A stretch of 11,480 bases of DNA from Kofleriaceae bacterium (GTDB taxonomy: Bacteria; Myxococcota_A; Polyangia; Haliangiales; Haliangiaceae). Shown piece by piece: positions 7,982 to 11,480 of this stretch. Numbering within the stretch: position 1 is the first letter of the stretch; each line of letters begins with the position of its first letter. The notes beneath the pieces are model-generated. The model worked only from the letters and a program-made list of their open reading frames with translations, was not told the DNA's origin and did not search any database. The DNA lies in assembly GCA_016763395.1 (NCBI GenBank), contig JAESTW010000394.1, positions 1 to 11,480 of the forward strand. Reading direction: 5' to 3'. The position numbers and the translations under genes are program-made.

Positions 7982-8307
7982 GAGGTCTCTCACGAGTTCT
8001 CCTTGCCTCGCTCCCGACGGTCCGCGTCGTCGGTATCAACTCAAAATCGCGAGGTGTGGAAATTAGTGTGCAACGCGCCGCGATCAAGAGCGTAGCCACC
8101 ACCAAGACATGTACACACGCAGAGAACGTGCGCGTATTCGTAGCGGGGGCGGGCGTCGCGCTGAATGTGGTCGCCCCGGCTCCTCCACTTGCAGCTCGGC
8201 TCCCAGTCTTCATAAGCTTCAACGCTCAATCTAATGGATATACGGCTGCATACCTGCCACTTGACACGAGCAATGGCCCCCTCCTCGAAACAGTGCACAC
8301 CGACTAG
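7930..8307 (+). CDS. C-terminal part of the caspase-like gene, in the shifted frame
   Basis: An open frame that overlaps the end of the preceding reading and ends with TAG at 8305-8307. Its first residues (ASGVAATAADVAALRGLSRV) continue the upstream protein smoothly as DAWLG-ASGVAATAADV if one G is restored at 7936-7939. There is no ribosome site before GTG 7930 or the later GTG/TTG codons, so an independent gene is less likely. The domain has beta-strand-like stretches (TVRVVGINSK, VEISVQRAA, NVRVFVAGAGVALNVV, LPVFISFNAQ) and no motif I recognise; it may be an accessory or substrate-binding part of the peptidase. Alternatives are a real inactivating mutation, a base error, a phase-variable G run, or ribosomal frameshifting; no classic slippery heptamer is present at the switch. 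Confidence 0.5.
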   Translation: MAGASGVAATAADVAALRGLSRVLLASLPTVRVVGINSKSRGVEISVQRAAIKSVATTKTCTHAENVRVFVAGAGVALNVVAPAPPLAARLPVFISFNAQSNGYTAAYLPLDTSNGPLLETVHTD

Positions 8308-8341
8308 ATGCTATTCCCTCTTGGACGTGTTTTCGGACAGC

Positions 8342-8355
8342 ACCAGCTAGCTGGT
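8342..8355. repeat. Perfect 14-bp palindrome between convergent genes
   Basis: ACCAGCTAGCTGGT is its own reverse complement. It lies between the ends of the caspase-like gene (8307, plus) and the small gene ending at 8386 (minus). An outer inverted pair TTCGGAC (8332-8338) and GTCCGAA (8389-8395) surrounds it. No T run follows on either side, so a simple intrinsic terminator is not supported; a protein-binding site or chance is possible. Confidence 0.55.
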
Positions 8356-8385
8356 CGGACGTTGGGATTGAGCGAGAGGGCGTGG

Positions 8386-8838
8386 TTAGTCCGAACATGA
8401 CCCTAGCCATACTCTTGAGCGACGCCCCCCATCCATGACGAGAAGTAGGGAAAAGCCCCAGAACACAGGATACGCAGGATGTCCGCTACGAAGCCAGAAT
8501 TCGTAAACACTGTCCGCCTTCTTGCAATCGTTCTCAAACTCCCGAAGCACAGACGAAACAAGTGAGCAAAAATCGGGCCGACGATGAATACCTGCCGGAG
8601 GCCCAAAATCCCAATCCCCCGTGGAGAGCAAACATTCCTCTATAGTTGCCATCGCAGTCGCTGTTGAAATGTTCATTGAGACTCCACCTACCGCAGCATT
8701 GGGAAAATGGAATAGCAGTTGGCTAGACGGAACTTTCTCCATGTTGTGCAACCTCTCGGACACTCTGAAGAATGGATAATATCCATCGCCGGATAGCATC
8801 GATTCAAGACGAGACAAATCTGTGGTTCGTTTACTCAA
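8386..8838 (-). CDS. Small protein of unknown family, candidate immunity protein
   Basis: 150 residues if started at TTG 8838, which has AGGGAG six bases upstream; a GTG at 8856 would add six residues but would place that site inside the gene. There is no signal peptide or membrane helix, so it is probably cytoplasmic. The sequence looks globular: GDGYYPFFRVSERL, QLLFHFPNAAVGGVSMNIST, then SVYEFWLRSGHPAYPVFWGF and a final strand ending RVWLGSCSD. No enzyme motif is seen. It lies 96 bases after the stop of the large deaminase-like gene on the same strand, which is where an immunity gene usually sits, and its size fits. The family is not recognised; the immunity role rests on position and size only. 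Confidence 0.68.
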   Translation of the reverse strand: MSKRTTDLSRLESMLSGDGYYPFFRVSERLHNMEKVPSSQLLFHFPNAAVGGVSMNISTATAMATIEECLLSTGDWDFGPPAGIHRRPDFCSLVSSVLREFENDCKKADSVYEFWLRSGHPAYPVFWGFSLLLVMDGGRRSRVWLGSCSD

Positions 8839-8844
8839 AGCGCT

Positions 8845-8850
8845 CTCCCT
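8845..8850 (-). promoter_or_regulatory. Ribosome binding site AGGGAG that selects the TTG start at 8838
   Basis: AGGGAG on the minus strand with the six-base spacer AGCGCT before TTG. It favours this start over GTG 8856, which lies upstream of the site, and over the internal ATG at codon 14, which has no such site. Confidence 0.6.
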
Positions 8851-8934
8851 CTGCACACTGCATTGGAAATCGGATATGCAGTGACCACACCGATGGGCTT
8901 ATTGGATAGGTCTGTGGGTTCTTAGACTCAGAAG

Positions 8935-10494
8935 TTAGAACAGTTCTGGCAGATAGTGGTCCATACCTTTCTTCACCAATGACTTGCTTATATCAGTGCT
9001 TGTCACTGGGTATATCGACTGGAACATTGCCAAGCATGGTCGACATTGCCAACCACACATGTCCATTTCGAGAAGCCAATACATATCGATCTGAGTCACA
9101 TCATGGCCAGAGCTTTCGATCCAATTGTGTAGGCTCACCATGCAGAATGCTTCTGTGTGCACGTCTCCAGGATGCCCTTTGAGCCCTTTGCCGCTTCGAT
9201 CCTGCGAGCAATTCTTAAGCGACCATGGATGATACTCGCCGCGCCCTGGTGGAACCAGCGAGCCCGCGAAGTTGGCGCCGGCACAAAAGAAGAACAGCGT
9301 ACCGGCGTTTGAGGTGGTGACTCGAGCCAGCATCATACCTAGATGTGCGTAGCTGGCCTTTTGTCCAAACTTTCGAGGAATCGTAACATTGCCCAGTCCG
9401 ACATTTCTCATTCGGCCCCAGTTGTCCGACCGCATGACAGCACGCAGCCAGTTTTGCGCGCTTCCGATGTTGGCAACGCAGGTAACAGTGTCGTCAACAC
9501 ACTCGACGACTTGCCCCAGTTGCTCTCGCACGGGCCGAATGTCAGCCCATTTGTCCACCCAGTTGTTCGCTACATACTCTCCCCAAGAAGCATCCATCTC
9601 GGCGACAGCTTCGGGCATATGTCCATCAGCGATAATGCCGTCGTTGACTTCTTCATCCGTCATGGCTTCGACGAGGAGAGTCCGCAGATTGCGAATACAC
9701 TCGACATAGATGGGATTATCGGCCGCCACAATCGGATTGCCATTGTTGGGCCGAACTCTCGCCCTATAGAGTCCTCGGTAGGCCATAAATATGTCGCGAA
9801 AGGCCTGCCTGTGGGGATTCTGTTCGTCCCACCATACTTCGCTTTTCAGGGAAAACACTAAGTTTAGAACCGACTCCAATCCGCAGTCGCCGAGCGGATG
9901 AGCCTCTCTGAATTCGTCGCAGTCGAATCCTCCTCCCTGGTTCGGCTGCAGGTGACAAACCTTGTAGTGATCGCCAGTAAAGAACAAGGCCCTGTCGGCT
10001 GCAGGAGGATTGCTGTCACCACCAATGGCAATCGGTTGCGCAACCGTGTTGGCGCCACCACCAACCATGATTGTGAATGGTATGTTGATGATCCTGGACA
10101 GGACCTCGAACTCGGTGTGTCCGATCCAAGTGCCCATGTCAAGAAGGCGGTTGCGATAGCCAAGTCTGTGCTCGGCTGTGATTTGGTCCAAATCGATTCG
10201 ACCACCATTGACTGCAAACACAGGCTTTAGATTCAGGGCCAAAAGGCGGGCATTGATTCCGGCGCAGATGGTGCGCAACAGGTCATTCTCGTCCTGACTC
10301 ACCTCTCCCTTGCACTTTCCAAAACCGTTGACGAGTCGGCCTACCGTAACTCCAAGCACACGAGCTGAGCTTTTGTCCGCCTGGCCGAGCTCGCTTGAAG
10401 CCAGCAGTAGGGCAGCTGTGTGGCATGGCCGACAGTTTCTGTTGTGATTTTGATGTTCGTCACAGGGCATTGCAGCAAGAATGCCACAAAGCAA
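8935..10494 (-). CDS. Candidate polymorphic toxin: OTU-like cysteine protease region plus C-terminal deaminase-like domain
   Basis: 519 residues from TTG 10494; ATG at codon 9 is an alternative. Residues about 20-180 resemble an OTU-type cysteine protease: NCRPCHTAALLLA (C21/C24, helix start), GTWIGHTEFEVLSR 121-134 (OTU-like WGGxxEL), and ALFFTGDHYKVC with H176 as a possible catalytic His. The nucleophile assignment is uncertain because the usual DGxC is not clear. LGDCGLESVLNLVF at 201-214 and AEMDASWGEYVANN near 298 suggest a second, partial copy. Residues about 370-519 look like a zinc deaminase: a strand LFFFCAG, helix motif HTE 446-448, a strand MYWLLEMDMC, then C480, C484 and C487 (CRPC) at a helix start, with 35 residues between E448 and C484. 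Deaminase toxins of this size are usually C-terminal effectors that act on nucleic acids or nucleotides. The following small gene may give immunity. No secretion partner (Rhs, VgrG, PAAR) is seen. The gene is firm; the domain calls are by motif only. Confidence 0.8.
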   Translation of the reverse strand: MLCGILAAMPCDEHQNHNRNCRPCHTAALLLASSELGQADKSSARVLGVTVGRLVNGFGKCKGEVSQDENDLLRTICAGINARLLALNLKPVFAVNGGRIDLDQITAEHRLGYRNRLLDMGTWIGHTEFEVLSRIINIPFTIMVGGGANTVAQPIAIGGDSNPPAADRALFFTGDHYKVCHLQPNQGGGFDCDEFREAHPLGDCGLESVLNLVFSLKSEVWWDEQNPHRQAFRDIFMAYRGLYRARVRPNNGNPIVAADNPIYVECIRNLRTLLVEAMTDEEVNDGIIADGHMPEAVAEMDASWGEYVANNWVDKWADIRPVREQLGQVVECVDDTVTCVANIGSAQNWLRAVMRSDNWGRMRNVGLGNVTIPRKFGQKASYAHLGMMLARVTTSNAGTLFFFCAGANFAGSLVPPGRGEYHPWSLKNCSQDRSGKGLKGHPGDVHTEAFCMVSLHNWIESSGHDVTQIDMYWLLEMDMCGWQCRPCLAMFQSIYPVTSTDISKSLVKKGMDHYLPELF

Positions 10495-10612
10495 AGCATG
10501 AAGCAGAGCTAGGAAAAATAAAGTGTGGTTCTTGAAAACCGGCTGGGTATAGATTCAGCTCTTTGCTGCCATCGAGCCCTTCAAATAAGTGGGCTGCGGG
10601 GCATAAAATCCA

Positions 10613-10983
10613 TCAGAGTGTTTCGCTTAGCGTTATGGATTTTACCAACGCATTGGGAACCTCATCGTGGTTGAGAAAAAACATCAGCCGCCGTTTTGGA
10701 TACAGCCGCAGCGCGAAGCCAACCCCGTTGGTATCCCCCCCTGCTTTGGATTCTGACAGTAGAAGCCGCGTCCGCGTTGTGATGTCGATGACTCGGAACG
10801 AGCTTTGGAGGCAAAATTCCCTCTTCCCAAGGGATCGTCTGGACCTCCTCCAACACGCCACATCACCATGCCGTGGTCGGCGTGGCCGCATGCCCTGCAC
10901 GGCGGGCGAATTGCTAGACCAGCGATAGGCTGGGGGTTGTCGCAGTCGGGACAGTGCGGGTTGTGACAGAACCAATTCGGCAT
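10613..10983 (-). pseudogene. Zinc-ribbon protein gene with two apparent frame changes
   Basis: Starts at ATG 10983, with GGTGAG close upstream. The first frame gives MPNWFCHNPHCPDCDNPQP and then PPCRACGHADHGMVMW: two CxxC-type pairs, likely one zinc ribbon. After about 10856 a second frame gives LEEVQTIPWEEGILPPK. From about 10800 a third frame gives FRVIDITTRTRLLLSES, GVGFALRLYPKRRLMFFLNH and VPNALVKSITLSETL, with a TGA at 10613. The three pieces join into one natural-looking protein of about 123 residues if two single extra bases are removed. Read without shifts, the first frame ends at 10684 as a 99-residue protein with an unconvincing tail. It lies on the same strand 118 bases before the deaminase-like gene and may have been part of its transcript. 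Family unknown; decay or base errors are both possible. Confidence 0.5.
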
Positions 10984-10993
10984 ATCTCACCAA

Positions 10994-11480
10994 CTTAAGC
11001 TAAGTTCTAACGCTTAGTAAATTGCCCTGAACTGGTTGGCGCTAGTGCTCCCTGTTCTCGCGGTCTCTGCGACCGGACGAAGTGTGGCTGCACAACTCTT
11101 GGTTTGTCTTGAGCCGCTTTACGTCTGCCGCTAGCTCATGCAGATGTAAAGCTGTGACCAGCTGACCCGCTCGAGTGCGCACCGAAGCTCGTTAGAGGGA
11201 TTCGGCCTGGCAAAACTCGGTGAACGATACTGCGAGTTCTTCTACGTCTACGTCCGGCGAAAGCGCGACTCGAACGACGTGCTGTGGTGTTACCCGAGAT
11301 GGGCTACACGAGGCTTATGTTGGTCGGACAGAAACGGCTATGCCCCGCTTCAGAATTCCTTACCGTAGATTTCTACACGAATAGACGTCATACCCCAAAT
11401 CAAGAGGCGACAACTATGCTGTCACAGGGGATCCTGAATCTCAATCCCCTGCGCGAGAGCTGATTTTAGATTTAAGGAAG
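10994..11480. other. Region without a supportable gene
   Basis: About 490 bases with no open frame of useful length on either strand, no tRNA-like cloverleaf I could recognise and no repeat array. It contains one short inverted repeat (listed separately) and presumably the promoter for the minus-strand genes that start at 10983. No convincing -35/-10 pair was found by eye. Confidence 0.6.
11425..11451. repeat. Perfect 8-bp inverted repeat with 11-base loop
   Basis: CAGGGGAT at 11425-11432 pairs with ATCCCCTG at 11444-11451. No T run follows closely on either strand, so a standard intrinsic terminator is not supported. It could be an operator or an RNA hairpin of a transcript that continues outside the window. 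Confidence 0.5.

Noticed and set aside
9343..9861. 172-codon plus-strand frame opposite the deaminase-like gene
   Set aside because: The minus strand carries ordered OTU-like and deaminase-like motifs; this frame shows none and has no ribosome site.
11161..11300. Possible tRNA or small RNA in the right-hand gene-free stretch
   Set aside because: No acceptor stem, T-loop consensus or anticodon arm could be assembled on either strand.

Overview
The window reads as a piece of a Myxococcota (deltaproteobacterial, myxobacterium-like) genome. The reasons are two cysteine-rich lipoproteins of the kind abundant in that phylum (DUF4215-type CDDG/GDGCSADC repeats and a DADPxxP linker), a very large membrane-anchored Ser/Thr protein kinase, and a TPR plus PEGA-like envelope protein. 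This is inferred from protein style, not from a marker gene. No rRNA, tRNA, IS element or CRISPR array is visible.

Left part (1-5608, minus strand). Three genes form a tight unit transcribed right to left. First comes a 1115-residue protein with a RadA-like zinc ribbon, a Ser/Thr kinase, an nSTAND-type P-loop NTPase, one membrane segment and a coiled coil (5608-2261). Next is a TPR/PEGA-like protein with two membrane segments (2261-1266), whose start codon shares one base with the kinase stop (TAATG). Last is a cysteine-rich lipoprotein (1247 to beyond base 1), open to the window edge. The layout suggests an envelope signalling module.

Middle part (5609-8307). Bases 5699-6200 hold what looks like a decayed minus-strand gene whose protein-like stretches switch frame several times. 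A second cysteine-rich lipoprotein (7093-6263, minus) has a good ribosome binding site. Facing away from it on the plus strand is a gene with a caspase-like (clan CD) His/Cys pair. This gene is broken by one apparent base loss in a G run at 7936-7939, so it appears as two overlapping frames (7370-7981 and 7930-8307).

Right part (8308-11480, minus strand). This is the most interesting region. A 519-residue protein (10494-8935) carries an OTU-like cysteine-protease pattern in its first third. Its C-terminal ~150 residues look like a zinc-dependent nucleotide/nucleic-acid deaminase (HTE followed by a Cys cluster). It is followed by a small gene (8838-8386) that sits where an immunity gene would. 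Together they look like an undescribed polymorphic-toxin/immunity pair, possibly preceded by a frameshifted zinc-ribbon protein (10983-10613). Bases 10994-11480 hold no gene I can support.

Three loci in 5.3 kb (5699-6200, 7370-8307, 10613-10983) show frame breaks while the large left-hand genes are intact. That means either local gene decay, as expected in an accessory or conflict-gene region, or indel errors in the assembly. I cannot tell which from sequence alone.
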